DNA from: Actinoallomurus sp963823735
GTDB taxonomy: Bacteria > Actinomycetota > Actinomycetes > Streptosporangiales > Streptosporangiaceae
Direction of reading: 5' to 3'
Length of the DNA stretch: 64,000 bases
Assembly: GCA_963823735.1 (NCBI GenBank)
Contig: CAWGMO010000010.1
Span: 124,001 to 188,000, forward strand
Below are positions 18,609 through 27,467 of the stretch, piece by piece; the stretch's first letter is position 1; each line of letters starts with the position of its first letter. Position numbers and translations under genes: made by a program. A model generated the notes under the pieces. That model was not told where the DNA came from. It was given only the letters and a program-made list of their open reading frames with translations, and searched no databases.

Positions 18609-19145
18609 TCAAGGACGCGCGAACGCAGCGATCTCCGCCAGAGGCGGATCGTACCCGTCGACGGTGGAAACGGTCAGAGATGGTCCCGGCAGAGAGATCG
18701 GGTCGAATTCGGAAACGGTCGGCGGGGCCGATATGGTCTGCCCTTTGCGTTGCCGGACACGCTCCTGAGCGAGCCGCGGATCCACGACACATCGCACAAG
18801 TCGTGCATCGACCTCGGGGAGTACCGGCTCCAGGGCACGTTGCCACCGAGGGTTCTGAAAAGCGGCCTCGGCGATGAACGACACCCTTTGCGCGACGAGC
18901 AACCTCAGCAGATCGGAGAACACGTCGAAGGTTCTCTCGGCGAGGGCGGCCTTGTCCATGGAGGCTCCAAGGACTTGCGCCAATCCGGTGTTGACCTCGT
19001 CGCGTGAAACCAACGGCCACGCGAGCAGTTGCGCGAGCGACGTCGCCAACGTCGACTTTCCGGAACCGGGACGCCCAGCGACGATCACGAGGATCGGCGT
19101 GAGGCCATTCTCGTCCGCGCGGGGAGAGCTGCTAGAGATCATCAC
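18609..19145 (-). CDS. Small P-loop kinase (AAA_33/zeta-like)
   Basis: 178 residues with Walker A GRPGSGKST near residues 25-33, followed by SRDEVN, which is where such kinases hold their catalytic aspartate, and a basic lid (RLAQERVRQRKGQ). Relatives phosphorylate small molecules, including antibiotics. It faces the plus-strand operon tail to tail with 8 nt between the stops, and is divergent from the sulfotransferase-like gene. A resistance or pro-drug kinase is possible. Confidence 0.72.
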   Translation of the reverse strand: MMISSSSPRADENGLTPILVIVAGRPGSGKSTLATSLAQLLAWPLVSRDEVNTGLAQVLGASMDKAALAERTFDVFSDLLRLLVAQRVSFIAEAAFQNPRWQRALEPVLPEVDARLVRCVVDPRLAQERVRQRKGQTISAPPTVSEFDPISLPGPSLTVSTVDGYDPPLAEIAAFARP

Positions 19146-19194
19146 ATTCCGCTCGGGGTTAAGAATCTGACTCCACAGTAGGGAGAGAGTATCA

Positions 19195-20334
19195 ATGGCA
19201 GTTCACGATCCGTCCGCGGGACTCCTATTCTCACCCTCGTCGCGGTACCCGAACCCCGTCGCGTACCTGGTCGACACCAAAGGCGACACGGTCCACACGT
19301 GGAGCAATTCGGCCTGGCAGCCCAAGCCCGAGGACGACCCTCCGGGGATCATGCGGGGCTGGAACCACGTCGAGGTCGACATGGAAGGAAATCTGTTCGC
19401 CGTCGTCCCCTTGCGGGCGTTGCTCAAGCTGTCCCCTGACTCCGGGCTCGTGTGGTCATGCCAGGTCGCGGCGCACCACGACCTCGCCGTCGTCGGTTCC
19501 GACGTGCTCGTGCTCAGCGAGACGCCACGCGGCGTGGACCTCGACGGGGGTTCTCACGTGGTCCTGGACAACTTGATCACCAGGATCGATGGGAGCGGAG
19601 TCGTACGGGCGGAGGTCTCGCTGTACGACGTGCTTCGGACGGAACCCGCACTGCGGGCACTCGTGGACCGGGCGGTCGATCAGCGTGCCGCGGCGCTCTG
19701 GCGTCAGCGTACGGCTGTCGAGGCTCCGGAGCCCGGTGTCTCCGGCGACCGGTTGTGGTGGACGATCCGCCGGCTGCGTTCACTGCCCGGTTCGCCGTGC
19801 GACGTCCTGCACACGAACACCCTGGAGGTCGTCGACGCTCATCCGGCGGGCCTGTGGAGAGCCGGTGACGTACTCGTCTGCATGCGCGAGCTGAACACGG
19901 TGGCCGTGGTCGATCCGGTACGGCGCGCCGTACGGTGGTCGTGGGGGGAAGCGGAGTTGGAAGGGCCGCATCAGCCTTCCGTGCTGCCGGACGGGCGTGT
20001 GCTCGTGTTCGACAACGGGGTCGGCCGTGGCTGGACGCGACTTCTCATCGTCGACCCCACGACCAACAAGGTGGAATGGAGCTGGTCGGCCGATCCGCCC
20101 ACGTCATTCTTCTGCCCGCTGGCCGGCGGTTGTGAGGTACTGCCCGGCGGGAACATCCAGGTCACCCACTCGGCGGCCGGCAAGGTCTTCGAACTGACGC
20201 CCAGCGGGCGAATCGCATGGCAGCTGACGCTCCCTCCGGATGTGTACGGAGGTAACCGGGGCCGCGTATCGGTCTACCGGATCTCCGCTGTTTCACCGAG
20301 CGTCGTGCACCGGCTGGCAGAAACCGATTTGTAA
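19195..20334 (+). CDS. Arylsulfotransferase-like beta-propeller protein
   Basis: 379 residues, built of repeated W-x-W-containing blades. Histidine motifs match the PAPS-independent arylsulfotransferase (ASST) family: GWNHVEVDMEGN, AAHHDLAVV, DVLHTNTLEV and GPHQPSVLPDGRVLVFDNG. Known ASST enzymes move sulfate between phenols through a histidine intermediate and are periplasmic; this protein has no signal peptide and so is probably cytoplasmic. The ATG at 19195 follows GGGAGAG. It ends the biosynthetic locus. It could sulfate the product or be a non-catalytic scaffold. Confidence 0.7.
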   Translation: MAVHDPSAGLLFSPSSRYPNPVAYLVDTKGDTVHTWSNSAWQPKPEDDPPGIMRGWNHVEVDMEGNLFAVVPLRALLKLSPDSGLVWSCQVAAHHDLAVVGSDVLVLSETPRGVDLDGGSHVVLDNLITRIDGSGVVRAEVSLYDVLRTEPALRALVDRAVDQRAAALWRQRTAVEAPEPGVSGDRLWWTIRRLRSLPGSPCDVLHTNTLEVVDAHPAGLWRAGDVLVCMRELNTVAVVDPVRRAVRWSWGEAELEGPHQPSVLPDGRVLVFDNGVGRGWTRLLIVDPTTNKVEWSWSADPPTSFFCPLAGGCEVLPGGNIQVTHSAAGKVFELTPSGRIAWQLTLPPDVYGGNRGRVSVYRISAVSPSVVHRLAETDL

Positions 20335-20390
20335 GGCGGTACGGACCTAGCCGTACGCCTGGCATAAGCGCGTCGGTGGCGGGGAGAACC

Positions 20391-20918
20391 ATGCTCTTAG
20401 TCCCGTTACAAGTTGCTTGGGTGGTCAGGATGGGAATCAGAAGCGTGGCGGAGGAGTCCACCGAATCCGGACCGGCCGAACGGCTGTCCGGGCCCGAGTT
20501 CGATTTTCTCCAGCGATGGCGGGCCCTGGTCGATGAGATCGGCGGAGACGGCGGGCAGGTACGGGTCGCCGCCCGCCTGAACTGGTCCACCTCGACCGTG
20601 TCGCGGGATCACGCCGGTGCGACTCTGCCGAGCGACGAGCGGCTCAAGGAACTGTCGGACTACCGTGAGCTCGGGCAGGACCAGCGGGTGGAACTCGCGG
20701 TTCTGCTTCAGCGGGCCCGCGACGCGCGGCACGAGCGCAAGAACGCCGGCCGCTCCCACGAGACCGCCGTTCCGGACGGGACGCCGCGGCGTCCGGGAGG
20801 CGCCGGGCGTCGCTGGGTCGCCAGGGCGGTCGCCGCCGCCACGGCGGGGCTGGCCGCGTGGCGTCACTGGCCGGACGTGTCCGCCGATGGTTCCACCGGG
20901 GTCGTACGGCCGCGGTGA
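20391..20918 (+). CDS. Helix-turn-helix protein
   Basis: 175 residues. Residues ~30-110 include QVRVAARLNWSTSTVSRDHAG, a helix-turn-helix like those found in Streptomyces-type XRE regulators. The C-terminus is basic, then shows a short hydrophobic segment (AVAAATAGLAAW) that could touch the membrane. The ATG at 20391 is preceded by GGGGAG at 4 nt. It may regulate the neighbouring genes; no operator could be assigned. Confidence 0.6.
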   Translation: MLLVPLQVAWVVRMGIRSVAEESTESGPAERLSGPEFDFLQRWRALVDEIGGDGGQVRVAARLNWSTSTVSRDHAGATLPSDERLKELSDYRELGQDQRVELAVLLQRARDARHERKNAGRSHETAVPDGTPRRPGGAGRRWVARAVAAATAGLAAWRHWPDVSADGSTGVVRPR

Positions 20919-21115
20919 CGAGATCCCGACCGGGCGGTCCGAACGCTTCTCGCCGTCCCACCGTCGTCCCACGGGATCGGCGTCTCCGCAGTTCGAAAGC
21001 GTTCAGAATCGATGGGATCCCAGAAGGCTCCGCCGCCCTTGCGGTCACTTCGTCTCACGAGAAGCGTGGTCATCGCGTCGGGAGAAACCGACCCTGATTC
21101 AGGGAGGAATCAAAG

Positions 21116-21475
21116 ATGCGACTCACCAAGAAGGTACGACGGCTCACGATGGCCGGCGTCTTCGCGGGGAGCATGGCCGGGATGGGCGTGGCCGCTGTCG
21201 GCACGGCATCGGTGGCGAGCGCCACCGACGCGCTTCCCGCGTATACGGCCAACGGATTCTGCGTCAACAAGATACTGAACCCGGGCCCGCCGACCATCAA
21301 GGGAAAGTCGTGCACGGGCCAGTACGCGGTCACCAACGAGACCCGTAAGTTCAGCGAGGACAATCTCAAGGTGTGCCCGCAGAACGGCACGCTCGTCAAC
21401 CTCGGCGAGAAGTGGATATCCCCGCCGACGGGTGGTGACCCCACGATTCTGGCGAGCTATTGGGTCTCGCTGTGA
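21116..21475 (+). CDS. Small secreted protein of unknown function
   Basis: 119 residues. Residues 1-36 are a clear Sec signal peptide (KK near the start, a hydrophobic stretch, then SVASA). The mature part of about 83 residues has three cysteines (FCVN, SCTG, VCPQ) and several glycine and proline residues. GGAGGAATC lies just before the ATG. A strong hairpin follows at 21511. I do not recognise the family. It may be an extracellular inhibitor or surface protein. Confidence 0.75.
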   Translation: MRLTKKVRRLTMAGVFAGSMAGMGVAAVGTASVASATDALPAYTANGFCVNKILNPGPPTIKGKSCTGQYAVTNETRKFSEDNLKVCPQNGTLVNLGEKWISPPTGGDPTILASYWVSL

Positions 21476-21510
21476 CACCGAGGGCGAAACGCCCGCGTTG
21501 ACGCCCATGC

Positions 21511-21545
21511 GCGTAAGGACCGCCCCTCTGGGGCGGTCCTTACGC
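21511..21545. terminator. Strong hairpin terminator
   Basis: A perfect 16-bp stem (GCGTAAGGACCGCCCC and its complement) with a 3-nt loop. It lies 36 nt after the secreted-protein stop and before the end of the convergent MocR gene, so it probably ends both transcripts. Confidence 0.85.
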
Positions 21546-21625
21546 GTAGGGGCGGGGCCATCGCCGCGATGCGCCGCCGCGTCCGCTCCGCCCGGGAGGT
21601 GTCGCTCCCCGAACGGCGGGCGGGC

Positions 21626-22975
21626 TCAGCGCAGTCTCGGCGGCGCGGCAGCCAGGGCGATCACGTCGGCGAGCTCCGTCGCGCGTGCCGGGTCCTCCGG
21701 CAGCCGGCTGGTCGCGATCCGCAGGTGAGGCGCCGCCGCGATGACCTGGTAGCGGCTGCCGGGTGCGGCCGCCACGCCGTGGGCGGCGAGGGTGACCAGC
21801 GCCTCGGACTCGTCCGCGACCGGCACCCACAGGGCGAGCCCGTCGCGGTTGGCGGTGCGCAGGCCGCGTTCCGCCAGCGCGACGGCCAGCCCGTCACGGC
21901 GGCGCGCGTACGTTTCGCGGGCGTGTTCGACGGTCCGGAGTGCTGCCGGGTCGGCCAGCAGGTGGGCCAGGGTGTCCTGCAGGATGCGGCTGGTCCAGCC
22001 GGTGCCGAAGCTGCGCAGCACCCGGACCTTCTCGATCGCCTCGCCGGCGCCGCCCAGTACGGCGATCCGCAGGTCGGGGCCGTGTGACTTGGAGTAGGAG
22101 CGCACCAGGACCGTACGGCCGGGCAGGTGTTCGCCGACGCTCACGGCCGGGGCGGCCGACACCTCGCCGATGCCGTCGTCCTCGATCGCGAGTGTGCCGG
22201 CGGGGGCCAGCAGAGCGGCCAGTTCGGCGGCGCGTGCCGGGGTGAGCGCGTGGCCGCACGGGGTGTGGCCGCGCGGCTGGTAGACGAACGCCGCCGGTTT
22301 GGCCTCCAGCGCGCGGGCCAGCGAGGACGGGACGGGCCCGTCGCGGTCGCAGGCGACCGGGATCGGCTCGGCGCCCAGTGCCTCGAAGATGTCCAGGAGC
22401 CGGGCGCCGGTCGGGTCCTCGACGGCGATGCGGTCGCCGGGCAGCGCGATGGTCTGGCAGACGAGCTGCATGCCCTCGTAGCCGCCGCCGGTCACGACCC
22501 ATCCCTCGGCGGCGAACGGCCAGTCCGGTTCGACCGCCTCACGCAGCTTCGCGGTGATGGTCTCGCGCGTGTAGTCGTTCAGCCGTTCGGTACGCGCCGC
22601 GGCGGCGAGCGCCTGGTCGAGGGGCGGCAGCAGCGCGGTGTCGGGCGCGGCGATGGCCAGGTCGATTGAGAGCCGGCTGCCGAACTCCCCGATCCGCTCG
22701 TACCGGGCCGGGTGCGGCACGCTGGGCGGCCCGATGACGACGGTGCCGCGCCGGCGCTGCGCGCTGACCACCCGATGGCGGCGCAGCGTCGACCAGGCGT
22801 CGGCGACGGTCGCCGGGCTGACACCGAGCTCGGCGGCCAGGCCGCGCACCGTGGGCAGCCGCGTCCCTTCGGCGATGTCGCCCTGCCGGATCAGGTCCGT
22901 CATGGCCGAGGCGATGCCTCGTGCGCTGCGGTCGCCGATGTGTGCCGCGAGCCAGCTCGCCTCGATCTCGCTCAT
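21626..22975 (-). CDS. MocR/GntR-type transcriptional regulator with aminotransferase domain
   Basis: 449 residues. Residues ~10-75 are a GntR winged helix (TRLPTVRGLAAELGVSPATV). The rest is a fold-type I PLP-binding domain; the PLP lysine is in VRSYSKSHGPDLR. MocR proteins sense a PLP adduct of an amine or amino acid and control a neighbouring operon. The ATG at 22975 has GAGG upstream; the longer frame to 23191 overlaps the divergent gene and is rejected. It is divergent, by 110 nt, from the importer/hydrolase operon at 23086-27446, which is its likely target. Confidence 0.88.
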   Translation of the reverse strand: MSEIEASWLAAHIGDRSARGIASAMTDLIRQGDIAEGTRLPTVRGLAAELGVSPATVADAWSTLRRHRVVSAQRRRGTVVIGPPSVPHPARYERIGEFGSRLSIDLAIAAPDTALLPPLDQALAAAARTERLNDYTRETITAKLREAVEPDWPFAAEGWVVTGGGYEGMQLVCQTIALPGDRIAVEDPTGARLLDIFEALGAEPIPVACDRDGPVPSSLARALEAKPAAFVYQPRGHTPCGHALTPARAAELAALLAPAGTLAIEDDGIGEVSAAPAVSVGEHLPGRTVLVRSYSKSHGPDLRIAVLGGAGEAIEKVRVLRSFGTGWTSRILQDTLAHLLADPAALRTVEHARETYARRRDGLAVALAERGLRTANRDGLALWVPVADESEALVTLAAHGVAAAPGSRYQVIAAAPHLRIATSRLPEDPARATELADVIALAAAPPRLR

Positions 22976-23085
22976 TCCGTTGACCTCGCGAATTTCTTTG
23001 TGCAGTAACAAAACGCCCATTGTACTCATTCTGAAGTGAACATAAAGTCGGTCCCCGTCACGGTTCTCACCCGAAACGGAGCGTT

Positions 23086-24024
23086 GTGTCGGTTCCACAC
23101 ATTCGCCTGGCCCTGCGGGACTGGGACCACCTGGTCCCGCTCGTGACCGGCCAGGTCCACCCCCGCGGCTTCGAGCTGGAGATCGACTCACGCGCGATCA
23201 CCCCGGACGTCCTCGGCGAACCCGGGCTCGACGGCGGCGAGACCTCCTTCAGCCGGTACGCCCTGGGACGCTCCGAAGGCGACACCCGGCTGACCGGCCT
23301 GCCGGTCTTCGTGATGCGCGGATTCCGGCACCGATGCGTCCTCGTACGCCGCGACAGCGGCCTGGCCACCGCCAAGGACCTGGCCGGGGCGCGGATCGGC
23401 CTCACCGGCTGGCCCGACTCCGGCAACACCTGGACACGGGCGCTCCTGCGCGCGGCCGGGGTCGACCTCGGCGGGGTCGCCTGGACGGTCGGGCCGCTGA
23501 ACACCGGAGAGAGCGGCAAGGACCGCGTCGGCACCCGCCCGCTGCCGTCCAACGTCACCACGACCGGCGAACCGCTGGTCGACGGACTCGCGGGCGGCCG
23601 GTACGACGCGATCTTCACGCCGTTCATGCCGGGCGAGATGTTCACCGCGGGCAGCCGCTTCCGCCACCTGTACGACGATCATCGCGGCGCCGAGCGGGAC
23701 TACTTCGGCCACACCGGGTTCGTGCCCGGCATCCACCTGCTGGCGCTGCGGCGTGAGGTCGCCGAGGAGCATCCGTGGCTGCCCGCCGCGCTCCAGGAGA
23801 CCTTCGAGGAGTCCAAGCGGCAGTGGCTGTCGCGGCGGCGGCACCTGGCCGACACGACGCCGTGGCTGCTCGCCGAGCTGGAGAACGACACGCGGGTCTT
23901 CGGTCCCGACTGGATGCCGTACGGCACCGCCGCCAACGCCGCGATGACCGCCGCCTTCTGCACCGAGCTGTACGAGCAGGGCATCACGCCGCACCCGATC
24001 GACGCCGAGGAGATGTTCGCATGA
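23086..24024 (+). CDS. Dihydroxyphthalate-decarboxylase-like / periplasmic-binding-fold protein
   Basis: 312 residues. The pattern LPVFVMRGFRHRCVLVRRDSG, then AKDLAGARIGLTGW, is that of the 4,5-dihydroxyphthalate decarboxylase family, which shares the fold of ABC solute-binding proteins. There is no signal peptide, so it is cytoplasmic and more likely an enzyme or sensor than a transport receptor. The GTG start has GGAG at 6 nt. It is first in a five-gene operon in which four junctions are 4-nt overlaps or short gaps. Confidence 0.65.
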   Translation: MSVPHIRLALRDWDHLVPLVTGQVHPRGFELEIDSRAITPDVLGEPGLDGGETSFSRYALGRSEGDTRLTGLPVFVMRGFRHRCVLVRRDSGLATAKDLAGARIGLTGWPDSGNTWTRALLRAAGVDLGGVAWTVGPLNTGESGKDRVGTRPLPSNVTTTGEPLVDGLAGGRYDAIFTPFMPGEMFTAGSRFRHLYDDHRGAERDYFGHTGFVPGIHLLALRREVAEEHPWLPAALQETFEESKRQWLSRRRHLADTTPWLLAELENDTRVFGPDWMPYGTAANAAMTAAFCTELYEQGITPHPIDAEEMFA

Positions 24025-24833
24025 GGATCGCCGTGGGGCAGTTCGCCGCGACCGAGGACTGGGAGGCCAACCTCGCGTCCTGCCGTGCGCTGGTCGACGA
24101 GGCCGTCTCCGGCGGCGCGGACCTGCTGGTGCTGCCCGAGGACTCCCTCGCCCTGTTCATCGACGAACCGGCCCGTATCGCCGAGGTCGCCCAGCCGCTC
24201 GACGGGCCGTTCGTGACCGCCCTCGCCGCGCACACGGTGGGGACTCCCGTCACCGTCGTGGTCGGCCTGCACGAGCCGGCCGGCGACGGCAAGGTGTTCA
24301 ACACGCTCGCCGCGATCCGCGACGGCGCGCTCGTCGCCGCGTACCGCAAGATCCACCTGTACGACGCGTTCGGCTCCCGCGAGTCCGACCGCGTACGTCC
24401 CGGCGACGGCGAACCGGTGGTCCTCGACTGCGCCGGGTGGGTCGTAGGCCTGATGACGTGCTACGACGTAAGATTCCCCGAAATCGCACGATTGCTGGCC
24501 GACCGTGGCGCCGAGGTGATCGCCCTGCCCGCCGCCTGGGTGCGCGGACCGGCCAAGGAACGGCACTGGGAGGTCATGGCGACCGCCCGTGCCCTGGAGA
24601 ACACCTGTTACGTCGCGGCCTCCGGCGAGTGCGGGCGCCGCAACATCGGCGCGAGCATGATCGTGGACCCGCTCGGGACCGTACGCGGCAGGCTCGGGAA
24701 CACCCCCGGCCTCGCGTGGGCGACCGCCGACCGGGAGGAGTTCGACGCGGCACGCCGCGCGCTTCCCGTGCTCGCCAACCGCAGATTCCTCGTCGACCCC
24801 TCGATCCGTCCCCTGAAGGAGGCGTGGCAATGA
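24021..24833 (+). CDS. Carbon-nitrogen hydrolase (nitrilase superfamily)
   Basis: 270 residues with the Glu-Lys-Cys triad: glutamate in LLVLPEDSL, lysine in YRKIHLYDAF, and cysteine in MTCYDVRFPE. This is the arrangement of amidases such as omega-amidase and carbamoyl-putrescine amidohydrolase. It overlaps the genes on both sides (ATGA). With the amino-acid importer it may release nitrogen from an imported amide. The substrate is not readable. Confidence 0.88.
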   Translation: MRIAVGQFAATEDWEANLASCRALVDEAVSGGADLLVLPEDSLALFIDEPARIAEVAQPLDGPFVTALAAHTVGTPVTVVVGLHEPAGDGKVFNTLAAIRDGALVAAYRKIHLYDAFGSRESDRVRPGDGEPVVLDCAGWVVGLMTCYDVRFPEIARLLADRGAEVIALPAAWVRGPAKERHWEVMATARALENTCYVAASGECGRRNIGASMIVDPLGTVRGRLGNTPGLAWATADREEFDAARRALPVLANRRFLVDPSIRPLKEAWQ

Positions 24834-25768
24834 AAGGCAAAGGCATCGCGGCCGCACTCGCGGCGATTCTGCTGCTGGGCGCGTGCGGGAAGAACCCACC
24901 GGAGGCCGAGGGCGTCCTCGGCGGCCACAAGTCCCAGGGCGTCGACCCGGCGCAACTGCGCCAGACGACCGACCACCGGCTGCACGACCGGCTGCCCGCC
25001 AAGGTACGGTCCGCGGGCCGGCTCATCTCGGTCAACAGCGGGTCCTTCCCGCCGTACGAGATCGCGGGCTCCGACGGGCGGTCGCTGACCGGCGCCTCCG
25101 CCGACCTCGCCGTCGCCCTGTCCCAGCTCCTCGGTGTGAAGATCGAGCACGTCACCGTCGACGGGCTGCCCAGCGAGCTGACCGGCATCAAGGCCGGCCG
25201 GTACGACTTCGCCATCGGCCCCATCGGCGACTTCCCCGACCGTGAGGGCGCCGCGGACTTCGTGGACTGGGTGCGGGAGTTCGTGGTGTTCGCGGTGCCC
25301 AAGGGCAACCCCAAGCACATCGGCTCCATCGCCGACACCTGCGGGCTGCGGATCTCGGTCATGGCCGGCGGCTCGGCCGAGGACGTCATCAAGAAGCAGT
25401 CCTCGACCTGTACACGGCAGGGCCACCCCGCCGTACAGGTGCAGTCCTACAAGGACCAGCCGACCTCGACCCTCGCGGTCCGCTCCGGCCGCGCGGACGC
25501 CTTCTTCTCCTCCCAGGCGCCGCTGACCTACTTCGTCCAGCAGTCCGGCAAGGACCTGCAGCTCGCGGGCACCGGCAAGGCCAACGGCTTCGCCGACCTG
25601 TTCCAGGGCGCGGTCGTCGGCAAGGGCTCACCGCTGCGTGACGTGCTGCTCGACGGCATGCGGACGCTCGTGAAGAACGGCACGTACACGAAGGTCATGA
25701 CCAAGTGGGGCCTGACGCCCAACATCCTGGCCAGGCCCGGCGTGAACCTCGCGCCGAGAGAGGGGTGA
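24830..25768 (+). CDS. Amino-acid-type ABC transporter solute-binding lipoprotein
   Basis: 312 residues. The first 21 residues are a lipoprotein signal with lipobox LLGACG. The mature protein follows the SBP family 3 pattern: FPPYEIAGSDGRSLTGASADLA and GRYDFAIGPIGDFPDRE. It should be anchored outside the membrane and capture a polar amino acid or related compound for the permease and ATPase encoded next. Confidence 0.87.
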   Translation: MKGKGIAAALAAILLLGACGKNPPEAEGVLGGHKSQGVDPAQLRQTTDHRLHDRLPAKVRSAGRLISVNSGSFPPYEIAGSDGRSLTGASADLAVALSQLLGVKIEHVTVDGLPSELTGIKAGRYDFAIGPIGDFPDREGAADFVDWVREFVVFAVPKGNPKHIGSIADTCGLRISVMAGGSAEDVIKKQSSTCTRQGHPAVQVQSYKDQPTSTLAVRSGRADAFFSSQAPLTYFVQQSGKDLQLAGTGKANGFADLFQGAVVGKGSPLRDVLLDGMRTLVKNGTYTKVMTKWGLTPNILARPGVNLAPREG

Positions 25769-25773
25769 GGGAC

Positions 25774-26679
25774 ATGCCCGAGGTCGACGTCGCCGGTGCC
25801 GCGCGTACCCGGCACCCGCTGCGCTGGGTGGCCTCGCTCGTGCTGCTCGTCCTCACGGCGCAGCTCGTGCACCTGCTGGTCACCAACGACAACTTCGACT
25901 GGCATGTGGTCGGCTCGTACGTGAACGCCCAGATCATCGGGCACGGCATCCAGATCACCCTTGAGCTCACCGTGGTCGCGATGGTCGTCGGCATCGTCGG
26001 CGGCGTCCTGCTCGCGGTCGGCCGCCTGTCGGAGAACCGGCTCCTGCGGACCGCGTGCGGGCTGTACGTCTGGTTCTTCCGCGGCATCCCGGTGCTGGTC
26101 CAGCTCGTGTTCTGGTACAACCTGTCCGCGCTGCTGCCCAAGATCTCCTTCGGGGTGCCGTTCGGGCCGGAGTTCGTCAGCGGAGAGACCAACCACCTGA
26201 TCACGCCGTTGCTCGCGGCGATCCTGGGCCTCGGCCTGAACGAGGCCGCGTACATGGCCGAGATCATCCGCGGTGGCCTGCTGGGCGTCGACCCCGGCCA
26301 GACCGAGGCCGCCCACGCGCTGGGCCTGAGCGACGCGCGTACGCTCCGGCGGGTCGTCCTCCCGCAGGCGATGCGCTTCATCGTGCCGCCCACCGGCAGC
26401 CAGGTGATCAACATGCTGAAGGCGACGTCGCTGGTCAGCGTCATCGCGCTGGCCGACCTGCTCTACACCGTCCAGTCGATCTACAACCGGACGTTCCAGA
26501 CGATCCCGCTGCTGATCGTCGCCTGCCTCTGGTACCTGCTGATCACCTCGATCCTGTACGTCGGCCAGTCCTTCATCGAGCGCCACTACGCGCGCGGCGC
26601 GACCCGCGAGGCGCCGCAGAGCTTCTGGGCCTTCGCCCTGCTGCGCCGCCGCGCCCGTACCCCGGAGGAGCCCTCATGA
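25774..26679 (+). CDS. ABC transporter permease, polar amino acid type (HisM/GlnP family)
   Basis: 301 residues with about five membrane helices and the coupling EAA loop in the form EAAHALGLSDARTLRRVVLPQA. The N-terminal YVNAQIIGHGIQITLELT is the family entry motif. The ATG at 25774 has GAGGG just upstream and lies 5 nt after the lipoprotein stop. A single permease gene suggests a homodimer in the membrane. Confidence 0.9.
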   Translation: MPEVDVAGAARTRHPLRWVASLVLLVLTAQLVHLLVTNDNFDWHVVGSYVNAQIIGHGIQITLELTVVAMVVGIVGGVLLAVGRLSENRLLRTACGLYVWFFRGIPVLVQLVFWYNLSALLPKISFGVPFGPEFVSGETNHLITPLLAAILGLGLNEAAYMAEIIRGGLLGVDPGQTEAAHALGLSDARTLRRVVLPQAMRFIVPPTGSQVINMLKATSLVSVIALADLLYTVQSIYNRTFQTIPLLIVACLWYLLITSILYVGQSFIERHYARGATREAPQSFWAFALLRRRARTPEEPS

Positions 26680-27446
26680 CCGCACCCATGGTCCACGCCG
26701 CCGGAGTCCGCAAGAGTTTCGGGCATCTGGAGGTGCTGAAAGGCATCGACCTGGACGTCGCGCCCGGTGAGGTCGTCGTCGTCCTCGGCCCCTCCGGGTC
26801 AGGCAAATCCACCTTCCTGCGCTGCGTCAACCACCTGGAGACCATCGACGGCGGCTCCATCCACGTCGACGGCGAGCTGATCGGTTTTCGCGCCTCCCCC
26901 GACGGCGGGCGCGTACGCCACCTGCGCAAACGCGAGATCACCCGGCAACGGCGTGAGATCGGCATGGTGTTCCAGCAGTTCAACCTGTTCCCGCACCTGA
27001 CCGTCCTGCAGAACATCGTCGAGGCGCCCACCGGCGTACGCCGCGAACCGCCGGCGCGGGCACGGGAGCACGCGATGGAACTGCTGCGCCGAGTCGGCCT
27101 GGAGGACAAGGCGGGCGGCTACCCGCGGCAGTTGTCGGGCGGCCAGCAGCAGCGGGTCGCGATCGCCCGCGCCCTGGCCATGCGCCCCAAGCTGATGCTC
27201 TTCGACGAGCCGACCAGCGCCCTCGACCCGGAGCTCGTCGGCGAGGTGCTGGCGACGATGAAGAGCCTGGCCGAGGACGGCCTGACCATGCTCGTCGTGA
27301 CCCACGAGATCGGCTTCGCCCGCGAGGTCGCCGACCGTGTCGTCTTCATGGACGGCGGCGTGATCGTCGAGTCGGGCCCGCCGTCCCAGGTACTAGACGA
27401 TCCCGCCAACCCGCGCACCCGGGCATTCCTCAGCAAGGTCCTGTGA
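26676..27446 (+). CDS. ABC transporter ATP-binding protein, polar amino acid type (GlnQ-like)
   Basis: 256 residues. Walker A GPSGSGKST, Q-loop VFQQFNLFPH, signature LSGGQQQRVAIARA, Walker B LMLFDEPTSALD and the H-loop histidine in VVTHE are all intact. A short insertion (residues ~68-85) is typical of this subfamily. The start overlaps the permease stop (ATGA). It powers the importer of this operon. Confidence 0.92.
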   Translation: MTAPMVHAAGVRKSFGHLEVLKGIDLDVAPGEVVVVLGPSGSGKSTFLRCVNHLETIDGGSIHVDGELIGFRASPDGGRVRHLRKREITRQRREIGMVFQQFNLFPHLTVLQNIVEAPTGVRREPPARAREHAMELLRRVGLEDKAGGYPRQLSGGQQQRVAIARALAMRPKLMLFDEPTSALDPELVGEVLATMKSLAEDGLTMLVVTHEIGFAREVADRVVFMDGGVIVESGPPSQVLDDPANPRTRAFLSKVL

Positions 27447-27467
27447 GGCCCCTTCGAAGACCCCACG

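Noticed and set aside
10130..21475. A RiPP precursor peptide for the radical SAM enzymes
   Set aside because: I looked for a short ORF with a ribosome-binding site and a Cys/Thr/Ser-rich core near the operon. None was convincing; the secreted protein at 21116 has a Sec signal and is outside the operon.
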